A stretch of 64,000 nt of DNA from assembly GCA_008508345.1 (NCBI GenBank), contig QNGE01001241.1, positions 72,114-136,113 of the forward strand. The letters run 5' to 3'. Shown in pieces: positions 1-13,000 of this stretch. How positions within the stretch are numbered: position 1 is the first letter of the stretch; each line of letters starts with the position of its first letter. This DNA comes from Paragonimus westermani. Taxonomy: Eukaryota > Platyhelminthes > Trematoda > Plagiorchiida > Troglotrematidae. A model generated the notes under the pieces. That model had not been told where the DNA came from. It made no database searches and was given only the letters and a program-made list of their open reading frames with translations. Both the position numbers and the translations under genes were made by a program.

Positions 1-372
1 TGTTTTGTCCGCCCAGATAGACTACAAAAGACGTCACCAGTAAACGGCTACCGGTCAGGTCATGTTGATAAATGTTATATAACAGATCAGCTTTCATATG
101 CCGAATCACTTCACTTTATCCATTGCATTCTGCTTCATCGATAGTGGCACTAGTAAGAAACTGCTGGTCCATAGTATTTCCAAGGTTGAGTTCAGTTAAA
201 TGATGTCAGAATCGTTAAGCCCTGTTTCGGTAACGCAGCAAACATCGAGTTCCGTACTCAGTAATAAGTTCACCAAAACAGATTTTGAACAGTAATAACT
301 CTTTGAGAATGTTTAAGAATCTTTAATAATGTCAAACGACTACAACAGTCTTGAACCACAACGTTGGAAGCA

Positions 373-490
373 AGTTGTAATACTTTACGTTTCAATTACC
401 TCGGGCGGCCTTCTTCAGAAGTGCTGTAATCGATTACAACACTCCTGAGAAAGGCCACCCGAGGTGGTTGAAACGTAGAGTATTACAACT
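373..490. repeat. Foldback of two hammerhead-like repeat units
   Basis: Bases 373-430 and 433-490 are imperfect reverse complements (58-bp arms) separated by 2 bases. Each arm, read toward its GAAAC end, carries a CTGA block followed by a short GGCC-type stem-loop and then GAAACGT. In the right arm CTGA is at 445-448 and GAAAC at 470-474, with GGCCACC pairing to GGTGGTT across a CGA loop. The same unit occurs singly at 49345-49440. CTGANGA, stem II, GAAA is the conserved core of hammerhead ribozymes, which are known in Penelope-like retroelements. There is one extra A before the stem, so activity is uncertain. The inverted pairing is seen directly; the ribozyme reading is inference. Confidence 0.6.
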
Positions 491-1164
491 CACTCCTAAC
501 ACTCTGTTATTCTCAGTCTGTTTATCACAAACATGTTAAACATGAAGCCCAAACTGTTCAACTTCATTCGTACTAAATTTGGTGCTGATATCTTTCAGTC
601 TTAAACCACCTTATAATGAAAGCCATAACCTTGGTTACTTCCAGGTTACTTACACCGCAGATTAATTCAAGAAAAGACCAATAGATTCACTGACTCACTT
701 GCGAAGTGGCAACTCCAATGAATTCACATAACTATGGGTAATAAAATTACCATTTTGATAAGACCCGGAACATTAAATCGAATTAAATTAAATTACTTTA
801 ATTCATGCCCGTTGGTAGGATGGGCCAAATTTATTTCGGCTGGCACTATTTACTCTGCAATTTTCTGCGGAAACATTAACCACATCATTCCTAACTGTAA
901 CAGGTAACGTTCTGCTACATAAAACTATTCAACGGGAAATCGTTTTTCTAGCTGTAGCTGTTTATGTCTAGCCCACTGGTTGTCTCTTCTCTTTGCTGCC
1001 TAACTGCATTAACTGAAAACATTTGCATTGCCAACCTGGCTAGCCACTGTTTGAACTAACCCCTTCAATTGTAGGCTGTGTGAGCCAAATGGATCCGGTT
1101 TGTATGACGGTTTTAATCTACACTAGCTGATTAAGTGACACCTCATTTCGTCAAGCTAATACTC

Positions 1165-1199
1165 ACCCTACGTCAGTTTTTCTGACACCGACGTAGGGT
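1165..1199. repeat. Short perfect-stem hairpin
   Basis: ACCCTACGTC (1165-1174) pairs perfectly with GACGTAGGGT (1190-1199). Inside it a second possible pairing, CAG with CTG around a T-run, competes. No coding or promoter context is visible, so its role is unknown. Confidence 0.5.
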
Positions 1200-1287
1200 T
1201 TTGTGTGAGGAAAGATGAACTGGTAAGTTTAGTGCTCTATCAAGTTCTTCAAATCTGCTCAGCTTCACAAACTGGGACAGAAGTGCG

Positions 1288-1304
1288 TCTCTCTCTCTCT
1301 CTCT
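1288..1304. repeat. (TC)n microsatellite
   Basis: An uninterrupted run of TC dinucleotides directly precedes the Penelope-like tail fragment. Confidence 0.9.
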
Positions 1305-1363
1305 AATCCCTTAAACCATGACTTCCTCGCTATGGAACCTTATCTTAATGTTTAAAATTAGTA
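1305..1363 (+). mobile_element. Penelope-like element 3' tail fragment
   Basis: This stretch is similar to the 3' non-coding tail of the Penelope-like copy near 22859-22920. Both have TAATCCC followed by an A-rich step, CCATGACTTCC, and later TTTAAAATTAGT in the same order and spacing. No coding part of the element is attached, so it is a scrap. The similarity was judged by eye and the limits are approximate. Confidence 0.5.
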
Positions 1364-1429
1364 ATTTTTCTGTTAACTCCAATCGACGGCTTTAGGATCA
1401 AGAAATCTCTTCCAGTTGGAACTTAATAG

Positions 1430-2225
1430 GGATGCCGGTCAAAATAATTCCGTGCCGGTACTTTTCAAACAGGGCGAGGAGGCATTGGTAGAAGCCTACG
1501 CTCAGTTGTTTTAGCCTCCGTGGACAATGGAGAACATTCTTCTGTGCTGACACCAATCACTTGTAGTTAACATACCCAAAAATGTGCCTGGGGTCTCCTG
1601 CAAAAGCTGAAGGAGATTTAGCTTGACTCCAGTCACTACTGGGGTTCTGACATTCATTATACTCCGTCGACTCACCGCAGCTCGGGAGGCAGACATTAGA
1701 GAAGAAAAGGTAGGGTTTCGTTCTGCACGAGAATGTGCTGATCAAATTTTCACTCTGTCAAATTCTGGGACAGCGTACTAAATACCGCTGGTTAGCAATT
1801 GCCGTATTTCTTAACTGTAAAGGTGCGTTTGATTCAGCAAATCGATCGACACTTCTAGATTCGCTTAAATGCAGGGACCTCCGCCGACCAAATACGTGAA
1901 CATACTACAGGCAATTTATTTTCGCACTTCAGTCCAGGTTAGGGTTTACAGTGAATCACCTGACACTTTCAATATCAACAACCGTGTACGTCACAGCTGT
2001 GCACTTTCGCCATTTACTTTTGTCATTGACGAAATAATGGAGGACGACCAGTGACTTTCATAAGGTACCGGTGTGGACCTCCTACCTGATGAAGAGCTGA
2101 CTCATTATGATTGTGCTGAAAACGGCGCGCTGTTTGACAATTTTCAATACTCGACCAAGCTTCGTGCTCTATCAGATAGTTTAAAATACGTCTTCCGACT
2201 TCAAATTGCTAGATACTTCTGAAGA
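1430..2225 (+). pseudogene. Decayed non-LTR retrotransposon, RT domain
   Basis: This is a broken reverse transcriptase of an EN-RT type LINE. Read across frameshifts and stops, the + strand gives the usual order of RT blocks. A pre-RT segment (VPVLFKQGEEAL) comes near 1451, and an ILRRLT-like block with GFRSARECADQIFTL near 1650-1760. Then come FLNCKGAFDSANRSTLLDSL (about 1810-1868), a thumb-side block starting at 1869, and an LSPFTFVIDEIMED stretch ending near 2054. A degraded equivalent of the catalytic YADD block (HYDCAENGALFD) lies near 2105. The catalytic aspartates are lost and several stops intervene, so it is dead. The endonuclease and 3' parts were not found. The clade (RTE-like versus CR1-like) was not resolved. 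Confidence 0.85.
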
Positions 2226-5200
2226 ACTGCTGTGATTATGCAGATTTAATGTTGGACAATGAATCACACTGATTGGGATAACGATGGTAGTCGTTCGGTT
2301 ACTACACATCTGCTGTAGGCACAGTTATGAATAAACAAATCTGAATGAAGAGTATAAGTAATATTGCACTAACCACGAACACAAATCCTAGCTTAAATCC
2401 CGGTGAAAACTCACGAACTTCCTGTCCACATAAGCGTGACGGAGGAAAGAAACCTAATGACTGAAGTGTCTTTTGAAAGAGGAGAACAAATCGGACGATT
2501 TTGTGTCCGTAAGGTAAATAGATGACGAAGATTGTAGTGTTCTGCGGACATCCGGAATACGTAATGACGTTTGGCTAATGGTACGCATGCTTTTAAGTTC
2601 ATGGTAGATTAGATCGTTTAATTCAGTCTCCATAGTTCACAGGTTTACCCAAGACGGAGATGAAACTTTACATTTACGATTTTTTAGTGGATGTATAGGG
2701 TGTACTAAACTCAGAGAGAATTGGACGAACATGAACAAATTGAAATGGGCAAGGGTGACTAACATGCGGACTTGTTACTGAAACAGCATCTTGACAAATA
2801 CGTAGATCTGGCAATCTGTTGGAGTGGGTTGGTAGACTGATCAAGGACGTTGTAACACCAGCCTTTTCCCTACTCGGGCTTTACTTGCGTTGGGCTTATA
2901 TAGTCAAACGATTCAGTGGTGTATGCAGGGCTGGGTAGTATGCGTCAAAGCGATTGAATTTGAACTGCGAGTATTTTTGTCTACATAATTCTCTGTTCAG
3001 CTAATACTTTAATTTCAATGGATTATGCTTTATGTCTTGATTGCTGGAGAAAGCTTGCTAGTGGACTACTGGGCATGTGTAAATTTAGTGAACGAACTCT
3101 AGAGCTTTCCAGTTCTATTTAGTACGGTGAACATTGGTCTATTGCAACCAGCCTCTCTGGGTAAACGACTTTGTCGAGGCTTGTGTCTCGCCTAATGGTT
3201 CTTTTTTGAGCACGTTCATTTCCTGGTTACGAGCTGCAAGCGTATATAGTGCATCGAATTCTCTGTAACGTCTGACCAACAAGACTCCGTTCATTTCGCA
3301 TCTTTCCTCGCTAAGCAAATCGAATGGTTTTCAGTTTCTGTTTTATAACCAGTGTGAAAAATTCATAATGTAATCGAACCACCAGTGTCTGTTCACAGAA
3401 ACTAGTTTTCGTTGGATGTGAGTTTTTATTCCATATTGCGGTATAAGTGTTGATCTATTGACTTGGAATACCTTTAAATTTGTTCAGTTTGTTGTGAGCG
3501 TACTGCGGCGCTGCCTGATTTTTTGTAGCATGGTTGTTAACGCATTTCGCAGCGTTTTTTGCCTCTCTGACACTAGATAAACATACCAGTTAGTCGCTGG
3601 GGTTTAGCCTATTGTGGTCAGAAAACAGTCGACAATTCGCTGTTCGTGTAAGGTGTTACATTTTAGAGCTAATTTTCTAATGGATGTTTTTGATCTGAAC
3701 GATTGGTTTGTGAGATGCACATTTTAAATTGCCCCCTAATCCATCGACCTTTAAAACGTTTGCTGCGCTCAGGTTTCATGAAACTGAATGTTCACACGTG
3801 CATCTTTTCTGCCCGAGACTGATGAATGTTCATTTAATCGCATCAGATTGAATTAGTGTTTGAAGATGGCATTCAGGTCAGGTCAGTGGCAACCCTCCTC
3901 TGAAACTCTCTTTAAGCGTTTAGCAATCTTTATGTTTGTTCTACATTCTTGAATATAAAATAAATTGTGAAAACAAAATATACTATTCAAACTTTGTTCA
4001 CTTTGAGAAGAGACTCGATCATCTTTCTTCTCTTTGAACGAGGTCACCTCTGGTCAGATGTAACTTTATTGCGCATGAAAATCGGTTCTTCAAGGTAATT
4101 TTTACCTGTCTGTTTAAATCATACGTGTATATACTTAAATTGACAAATAGAAGGAAGTAGCAAAATCTGAGAGGCAAATAGTAAATGGTAGAAAATGAAA
4201 CACAAAGTCACGTAAGTGACCGTTTTCTCGATTCCTTAACATTTGAGCAGTTGGAGGTCTGTTCATAGATATGAGTTGAACATCATTCACAACCTTCGCA
4301 ACTTCCATTCTCCTGCAGAAATTTTTACTGGTTCATTTCGAGAAGAAGCATTGAACACAAGTTTTGGTTTTGTTGAAACTCGTCACTAGTGCCTATTCTT
4401 AATGCTGCTCTGATTTGAATTGTTACTGCGTGATCGATTGCGAGTGATGTTCAGTTCATAATAACGAAATGATCTTTAGTACTTCTCAGTAAGCAAATTG
4501 TCGCTGAACAATTTCTAATAGATTTTGAAATTTCAACTTAGGGAGAAGTCCTAGTCGTGACGCTGTCGCTTACAGTTAACGGGTAGGGTACTGGGACTCC
4601 TCTGGAGACGCTTAGGTAATCTGAACATTAACCACAAGCGAATGTAGCTGGCCGTTTTCATATCCTACTTGAGTAATGCAACTGTGAGCTCACTGGTAGA
4701 CGGTCAACGCGGTTGTGTTCTGAGAGATTGCGCTGAATGCAATTCTCCGCCAAGTTTGGCGGGGACATGCGCTACTGGCGATTGCCAGCAAGACCGAGAC
4801 TCGTCTAGTCTTTCTTTCCGAAGGGGAATCATCAGGTATTTCTAAGAATGCGAAAGGTCCTATCAGTCGTAAGTGATATGATTGCTTTCAGTTAAACGCT
4901 TAATGGAAAGCAGTATAAGCTTTAAACCTCTAGCAAAATAAACGATGAACGTATGGTGGCTATCGTTTGAAAGCATTAAAAAAAATAAAACTCCGAGTGA
5001 AGTTTTGTGCTATCGCAAGTTTTCCAAACACCTGACTCAACATCGGGAATCTGAATTGTGAACAGACTTCTCTGATATGAGCTGACCAATTTAAGCCAGA
5101 AGTAGACGAAATGCCGTAATTTTTAACTGTCAAGCATCTTGGTATGACCTCGTTTGTTGTAGAAATGAAGGAATATCGGTTGTTTACTGTTACTTCAGAC

Positions 5201-7599
5201 TGTGTTTCCGTATGGACCATGATTGGGGCTTCGAAAGATGACTAACAACAATTTGGTGATAGTGCCCTGAGAATTATATTCCTCCCGTTAGTGAAAGACG
5301 TACGACGTAATACAACGTTGCTATTACAATTGCATAGGATTATTATACTGCATAATTCCTTGACGAATCTACAAACGATTAAAACCGAGGGCTATAGGCT
5401 TTACGGCTTTTTGGCTCTCTCAGAGAGCTTTCCTAAGTCAATTGTTCCTTCAGGGCCGAAAACTTTCTGAACTTATGAGGCAGAGAAATGTAGAGGGAGT
5501 GGCATCTTGAAGGATGTGCGGTTATTGTGAATTAAGCATGCTGTACGGTCGGACGAGTTTGTAGGTAGCATCTGATTACTGGATTGGTATCTAACTTTGA
5601 GATCTTTAGGGTGAGGAATGTTATGGACATTATCATTGAAGATGCGAACTTCACTGCTGATGTGAAGAACTTAACAGTGAGCAACACAATGTCGCCATTC
5701 AAGCGAAGAGAAAGTAGAATGGACGACGGAACTACACGAGTCCGGAGGTATAGCGGTTTGGTTGACACACCGTCTATACCTTGGCTATAATGTGCGATTT
5801 CAGCACGGGTCAAGTAAACACACATCCTAATTATGAACTTTTAAAACGTGTTTAGTTCGAATCCAGCCCCTTCCATTCACAAGTGTGCACGTCAAAGATG
5901 ACCATTATCGAAAGTGATTAACATGAACATCATTTCTGCTGTTGTACTGAAAGGCCAACCTGTTGTTGCTCAGAAGAGTTTTCTCCAGCCATCATCTCCG
6001 ACAAATAGGTTGCGGGCGCTTGATGTCCTGTTTCTCAAATCATTGCACTTTTGTTAAAATTTCAAACTGTCAACGGGAAAAGAATTGTCATCTGATGCAA
6101 CCAGTAACTGCTTGTGTATCTCCGATATGGGCAGGCCTTGTCAACGGAACATGTTGTGTAGGTGACAAGTGTGATGAATTAAGACCTTGATATTGTTGAA
6201 AACACAAATGCAAGTAGAACTGGTTATTTATTAGTTAACCGGTCGAATTCAAGAGTCGTGTGATTACTCCAAACCGTGAAATTTCCGGGGTTCTACCTTA
6301 TTGCTTTTTGGTGTTCAATCCACAATAAGTTACGTGGTTACCGCGGTTGCAGAGAGTAAGAGTAGTTCAAACTTGACTTTGTACATTGATGGTGCGGTTG
6401 AGAAACTCCAATTGTTTTGTGGTTATTGCTCTTACACGTTGTGATATATACTAATATCTAGACGCAGTTGACAGGTTTGTGTATCGTATCCTTTTATAGG
6501 ACTCTGTTGATTAGGTGTTCGGTCCTTCCAGGTGCAACGATATCGAACAGACCGAAGAGGGCTTAGTCATAAGAAAAGCAGTTACACTCGTAGGGCTGTG
6601 TACCATACTACTTACTGCTTAGGAGTGATCTGGTAGTCAGGCACGGTGCTATGAGCATACAGCACAGCCCTATTTTTATAACTGCGGTAATACGGTTTGT
6701 TTCAGAAAGAAAGAAAGAGTTGTTTTGAACGAATACCCTTTATAAGGGAGCAATTTGACTGTCCATCTGTAGGCCCTGATTGTCAGCACGTCATCCAATA
6801 TGGTCAAAGACATTTTGTTTCCGTCCAGGTGATCGATGTTGTTTTGAATATTTGAACAGAGAGCAGTTCTGATCCGAAACAATGTGTTATTCACTGCGCC
6901 CTCGGGTCAGGCAAACACTTCAGTGTCAAATCGGCCAGGCACTTGAGCCATTTGCTTCAAGTACAACCCCTCCTATAAAGTCCAATATCCTACTGTCTCG
7001 CAGGCCAGATTTTGATTCAAAGACTGGCAAGGGCTCTTTAGATCAACCTTTTTCCCTAACAGAAAATGACTGACGCATATCGGAAAGTATCGTTTTTCCG
7101 ACATTGATACTATTCTGCCGTTACCATCTCATTTTATTTTCGGTTTTTCTGCTTTTCTTGAACTTTTTGGTGATAATTGTTTCGTAATTATTAGACAGCC
7201 GGTAAAAATCAGCACCTTTTCATGTGCATTCTCTTATGAGTAAGTTGGTAATTTGATTTGGAAATCTGATGTTTGATGTGTGCTGCGTTCTTAGGAATAA
7301 ACTATTTGATTCTGGCACTACTATTCACTTAAGTTTACTCTCGATAACAATGGATTCGAATACTTTCCCCCCAGGATCCTTGATGGTATCGAAGCCAAAC
7401 CTCATAGCTGAGCTGTAGCTGGAATCGCAGTTAGCTCCAAAGAGGAGCAGTGTCTACTCAGTTGAATACAAGTACACGGCCGCTTGCGCACTGTCAAACT
7501 CATTACATCGGCAAAAATCTGTTGGCATACCGACGTTGTTGAAATACTACCTAGAAAGCGCTCCTTGAGATCCTCCTTGACCTTCTGGATCGAACCAAA
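2226..7599. other. Non-coding stretch, no recognisable gene
   Basis: Only short chance frames are present; none shows a family motif, compositional signal or convincing splice context. A tRNA-like B-box string (GTTCGAATCC, about 5854-5863) has no matching A-box upstream. Weak remains of the next LINE copy may begin near 7370, but the first supportable block starts near 7600. Confidence 0.5.
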
Positions 7600-10095
7600 C
7601 ACTTAAATTTTATCGCCAATGATTCGAATGCTGAATTTAGATCCATTTATTTTGGTGATGGACTGTTGGGTGGTATGTTTGGTGTTCGAACATGATTCAC
7701 GGACAACGATGAGCGATTGGTGCAAATGTGCACGTTTCACGGTCTTCGTATTCTCATTACTCTATGCAACCATGGGGAGAAGCTGTGTCTCACATGGAGA
7801 CTGTCCTGTGCACATCAGTCATGGACACAGTTCGATCATACAGCGGTTACAACTGACGCCACTATGTTAAAACTATCATATGCCCTTGGGAAGCCACCTG
7901 TAATCGGTAATCCTGTTGTGAATACCCGTTTTGTTTCACCGCTTGATTCGAGGTTGTCCGCTCATAAAAACTGGATAGTTAGCTAATGTTTAGGCGGAAA
8001 ACGTATGTTGGATGCTTATCAGAGGGTGTCAGCTACCATCCTGTCCAGTTAGGGTCAGCTTAAAGACTAAAAATCTCTGGGGATAAACTGTGGCAGCTAT
8101 GAACGCCTTTTTGCGCGAGGGCGTGTCTTGAAGAAGCTATACAATTTTGACAGCGTCAGATTTCTGTCGTGTTGTGTACACAACCATTGTTCAGTTTGGC
8201 AGCTATCAAGAACTTATGCGTTAGTTGACTTGAGTTTTCTCATGGACTGTGAGAATCACGTGGTCAAAAAATCGGGAGTGATGGAGTGAGTTTTTATTTA
8301 GGAATAGCAGACTGCTACTTCTCTTGATTTGCGATTGTGTTGCCCGCGGAATTGGTGAAGAACGTGGTTCGCTTATCACCAGACGGTCTTGCCGGTAAAT
8401 GCGTTTGGAATTGTGAGAAACACTCAAGCTGACTTCAACCGGACCAGTTATACGACGGAACCTAAGAGGTTGACTACCTCTTTTTATTGGAGGCAGAAGT
8501 GGCCCTGGAGCTTATGTTTTTGAAAAGCAACAAATCTGTTAGACTGGATCTATCCCCTCTTTCTTTTTTCACAGATGGTGTGGAGGTGTTTTCGGAGCTG
8601 ACGTACTTTCTGCAGTCGGTTTAGGCAACTGAAAATATATCCTGTGATCGGATATTATCAAAAGTTATTTCCAAATGGAGCTTGAAGTCTGCGTAACAAT
8701 CACCAATGCATCAGTCTAACCACTATTGTGTCCAAGTTAATCCTTGAAATTACATCGCGTCGTTTCAGTAAGATCAAAAACATTGGATACGTGACGAACG
8801 GTTTCAGAATACATCGTCCACATTCTTACTCTGCAACGAGTCTCGGAATACCTACATTCATACAGATCACCAGCGGTCGTGTTCTTCTTAAAAGTAACGG
8901 CTATCCTCGACCCGATTACCAGTAACGCACCCTGGGTTTGTTTTCTCCGCGGGGAGGTTCCAGAAAAATACGCAAACCTACAAAGTTCATCTTATTTCCT
9001 GCTGGAAAAGCAGGAGCGATTTAGGGGAAACTGTCTCGTGTGTTCATCAGTTCGACTGACACTCACCACGGGTGTTTGGTTTCTCTCTTCGTAAACCTTT
9101 CCATCGATGACAATGTGCAGGGCACACTTTAAACTGGGGTTTATGGTCAACTGTCTGGCAGTTTAAGCACCAGGAGCGGTGTCCGTCACTGTTGCCAACT
9201 TTCGTCATTGTTTTGAAATCTTTTAGGGGTTGAATAACCGGTAGACTGTCTGAAACATTCACAGGATGTCGCCGTGGACCTCATAATTGATGGAGAACCG
9301 ACTGATCTTGATTGTGCTGAAGAGGGAATGTTGTTTTTTGACCATTTTCAAGCAGCACAGACACTAACTGACGCCATTTCACGTTCTCTCGGGTACTTTG
9401 GAATGCGCTTTGCAAACTCGAAATGTAAGGTGATTCTGCAAGACTGCCGTGGTTACGTGGATTTAGCGTTAGCTAATGGGATTCGGAAAGTTTCAACCTT
9501 TTCGTACACCTAGAAAGTTGTATCAATAGCAACAGAGATACGGAGAACGATAGAGAAGTTCGCGTTTGCAGGGATATGGTGATATTTACCAATCCAGAAA
9601 ATCTCTGGATATAAGGCGATTGTGAGGGCTGTGCTACTTTACGGCTCAGAGACTTGGCGGCTGGGGGTAGATGAAGTGAAACGTATTCGATTATTTAATC
9701 ACCGATGTGTTCGACCACCCAATTTGGCAGCACCAAAGAGTAATTAATGAAATCATTAGGAAGCGGGTATTTGGTAGTGATTATTGAACGAGTGCTTCTG
9801 TTCACACCTTACATGTGCACAGACTTAGATGGCTAGGCCATGTACTGAGGATACCAGCTAGTCATTTGCTACATCGAGCATTATTTGTCGATGCTGCAGC
9901 CGACCGGCATAATGTGTAAGTTAGACAGACGATCACCTTACATAGAGGATTTGATTCGTTCACTAAGGGATTGATCGCTCTAGCTCAATGGTTTCCCGGG
10001 TTGAAGTACTCATGACTCACAGATTCGGTGGTTGGAGAATTTATATGAAATGGCGGCTAATCGTGTCGAATGGTGCGAACGTTGTCTGTGAGGTG
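7600..10095 (+). pseudogene. Long decayed EN-RT non-LTR retrotransposon
   Basis: This is probably one element, since the endonuclease and reverse transcriptase parts are in the right order and spacing. The endonuclease end lies at about 7605-7870: GGMFGVRT, then TDNDERLVQMC after a stop, and a WTQFDHTAV stretch corresponding to the conserved (Q/L)DHIAV motif. RT blocks follow: LILEITSRRFSK (about 8735), a GVPEKYVN-type match (GEVPEKYANL, about 8953), and DLDCAEEGMLFFD in place of the YADD motif (about 9310). Then come GMRFANSKCKVILQD (about 9402), VRAVLLYGSETW (about 9627) and HRLRWLGHVLRIP (about 9819). The 3' end is an ENLYEMAANRVEW block near 10035. Frameshifts and stops occur throughout, and the active-site aspartates are not intact. 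Confidence 0.85.
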
Positions 10096-13000
10096 AGTTC
10101 ATTTACTGGCGCGGGGCAATGAAAGCCTAATCGCGCCCTACTTTCACTTATGGCTCTTTTGTTCAAAGTATGCGAGCATCTTTGTGTAGAATACTTGTGT
10201 ATTGGCATGTTTGTTCAACAGGTAGGTCAAATCTCCTCCCTTTCTTATTTTTCCTCATCTGGGGCTTGTTTTTTTCATGGTTGTATAACAATTGATCATA
10301 GGCAAAAACTACTGATATATTTCTGATGATGTTGATGACTGTGGGGAGGAGTCCATTCAGCCTAGCTTTTGGTCTACTCCTGGAACTAAGTTTATTTCTA
10401 TGGATAATGCTGATGATACAATCGATATTATGTAGATCATATTGAACCAGGTAAATGACCAGTTTACTTTGGCCAAACGTTTACTGCACCAAACATTATT
10501 TTCCGACAACATTGGTGGTTGGATAAAGCCGCGAGGTAGTCGAGCAACTAAGTGGTCACAAAATATAAGGACCCCGATTATTCAGTTGGGTGGCTTTTGT
10601 GGTTGTAGCCTACCTTTCTGAAGATTTGCAGGCCAACCACGGAACGGTGACCGACGTTAACCGGTGAGTGAAAGGAAGCTAAACAGCTAAGGAAACTGAT
10701 TCACATGCCTTTCTGCAGCCCCATTGACCGTGACCTCGTGGTCTAATGGATAAGTGTTTGAACTATCTGCCGCTTATTCATGCGTCGTTGATTTGATTTG
10801 CCGGCGTGCGTGGTGCTGAGAGTTGACTGGGTTGAAACAGCTGTCCACGATTAATGATCATTGGAACCAATTGTTTGCGTTCTTATGATCACCGAAATCG
10901 TTGGCCAGGCAGGCTGTACAGCTTAACTGCATAACTTCGCGAACTTTTTCACTTTTTCCGCTCATTTTTTCCTGAGCTATCGTACGTCATTGCTTTGGTG
11001 AGCGATGGTTCGTGTCGCAGTGACGTCTGATCAGACTGGTGGCTTTCATATATAATCAATGGATGATTTGTACCTTCAGTTTGTCAGGCATCTTATGTTT
11101 GGCGAACCAATGGATTTTATTGTTCCACTGCGTACTAAATCACACCACCCTGCATAAGTTCTTTGAGATAAACTTCAGCCATGAGGATCTTATTTGTGTC
11201 TAACATTAGAAGTAGCCAACAAGCTGAGATACAAGTGCGGCGGTATACTTGTTAACAACTTAGTGTGTTCTGCTGCTCGCCACAGCCATATCATTGAGTT
11301 ATATTAGTTGAGCTACCGCATCTTCTTTAAATAAAAAATTTTGATGAAGTCGACCTGCTTTCCATATTTCAAACAGTTTATGATAGAGGTAGGACTGACC
11401 TACAATGTTGCACTAAATTACTCGGAAGCGTTAATAGCTAAAACATATTCCATTTGTTTTCGTGTTGTCTCCGAATTGTTTTCTGCCCGTCAAACTTCGA
11501 ACCGATTTGCGTTTTTAGCTGATCGACCTATTGTCGTTGGAGGAAACATTATTTGTTTTGCCTATGTATTTGAAATGTATTAAACCGGCTTCTCGGTGTG
11601 CCAGTGCATTCAGAAGTCATTTCTGATTGTGCACATTTGTACGCTGTTTATAATTTCTCTTTTAAAATCGTTGATCGTATTACGTGGCACGTCATTATTT
11701 TTCTGACTGGTCAGTGATATCTGTTTGCAGTTAGTTCCTGAATGCTTGAAATAAGAAACGGCCTTAAAGTCTCCTTGTGTCCAACTTCTATCATTACTCC
11801 TTTAAAGCCGAAAACATTTGTCTGCTGACGGTGTGACAAAGTTCAACTCGAAGAGTAGTCCGCAGCGGGGATGTCGCAACAAGAAATGCCATTGAACAAC
11901 TATTGATGTGAGTCATCACTTGTACACAGACGTCCACCTAGACGATTCGCGGGGTACATCAACTGGGGTGGCTATCTCGTCCTGTAGCAAAATGTTAAAG
12001 CGAAACCTACTAAGGGGCACAACGTTGTCAACTTTTTGACAGATTTGGAATAATTGGATATACCGGGGTTGTGAGATGTATAGTGAGATACATACGTGTA
12101 ACCGGGTGACTATCGAAACATGCAAGTAATTTAAAAACCGAACTAAAGAATCAGTTATTTGCCACTTATTGGCCACATGGAGACAGTTTATCATTGGGTT
12201 AATGCGACCCTGCCCATCGTTTATGTTCACAATCCCAAAAATACACGCTGTCTTTTGCTTGGCAGCGGAGATGAAAAACCTTCTTCTCTTGGAACTTGAC
12301 CTACACAATTATGAAAATGTCAGATGTGTAACCGTAGTCAAACAGTTCACCAAACTTTAACATTTGACGGAGAAGCTTTGTTTCAGTGTGTCCTATTCAA
12401 GACGTTTATAGCACAATAAGTACGAACACTTTTGCCAAGAGAGAATCGGGTGGTCCCTAATACGCCAAAACTATTTCACTTAGTAACGATCGGGTAACAG
12501 TGTAGGACCCCTGACGACGTTTTTGTCCACTTGGTCGACTCTGATCAGTGAGTCGGTGTAAGGGTCAATCTTATGCTGACCTAGTGTGTCACATGTGCAC
12601 ACTCAAGATAAGCAATGTCACATCCTGGTAGCTACAGTGGCTTTTTGTAGTGGGTCACATAGTTTGAGTCTTTTGACCAACCATTCATGTATTCATGGCC
12701 TTTCACTTTGTTAACAAAGTTTGTCACCACAGCATTCCCCAGGTGATTATAATTTCACAATGTATTAAGGACCACGCATTGTTATCTTGAGTTCCATTTT
12801 CACACATTGCATTTTGTTTAAAGATGGTACTCTGAAAACAACCCAGTTCTCCACCTTCAGGTTTCAGGAAGTGTGATTTGGTTCCGTAAAATGTCCTCAC
12901 CTCAATGTTCGTCTTATTTTTCATTTTTGCTAAACCTGGAAAACAGTCGTTTTTGCTCACCGTTTATTGTCACCTCTACACTTGTTCTGTTTGTTTAACT

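Larger units (their letters stand above)
1..1287. other. Non-coding sequence, no gene seen
   Basis: No open frame here resembles a protein family I know. Apart from the foldback at 373-490 and a small hairpin at 1165-1199, the sequence is AT-leaning and unremarkable. It may be part of a long Kv4 intron, because the upstream exons of that gene lie outside the recognised sequence. Confidence 0.5.

Noticed and set aside
5854..5863. GTTCGAATCC, a tRNA B-box-like string
   Set aside because: No A-box at the right distance upstream and no tRNA-like stems.
11916..12308. A 130-codon - strand frame
   Set aside because: I tried to read it as retroelement or membrane protein sequence and found no consistent block; it overlaps a + frame of similar quality.
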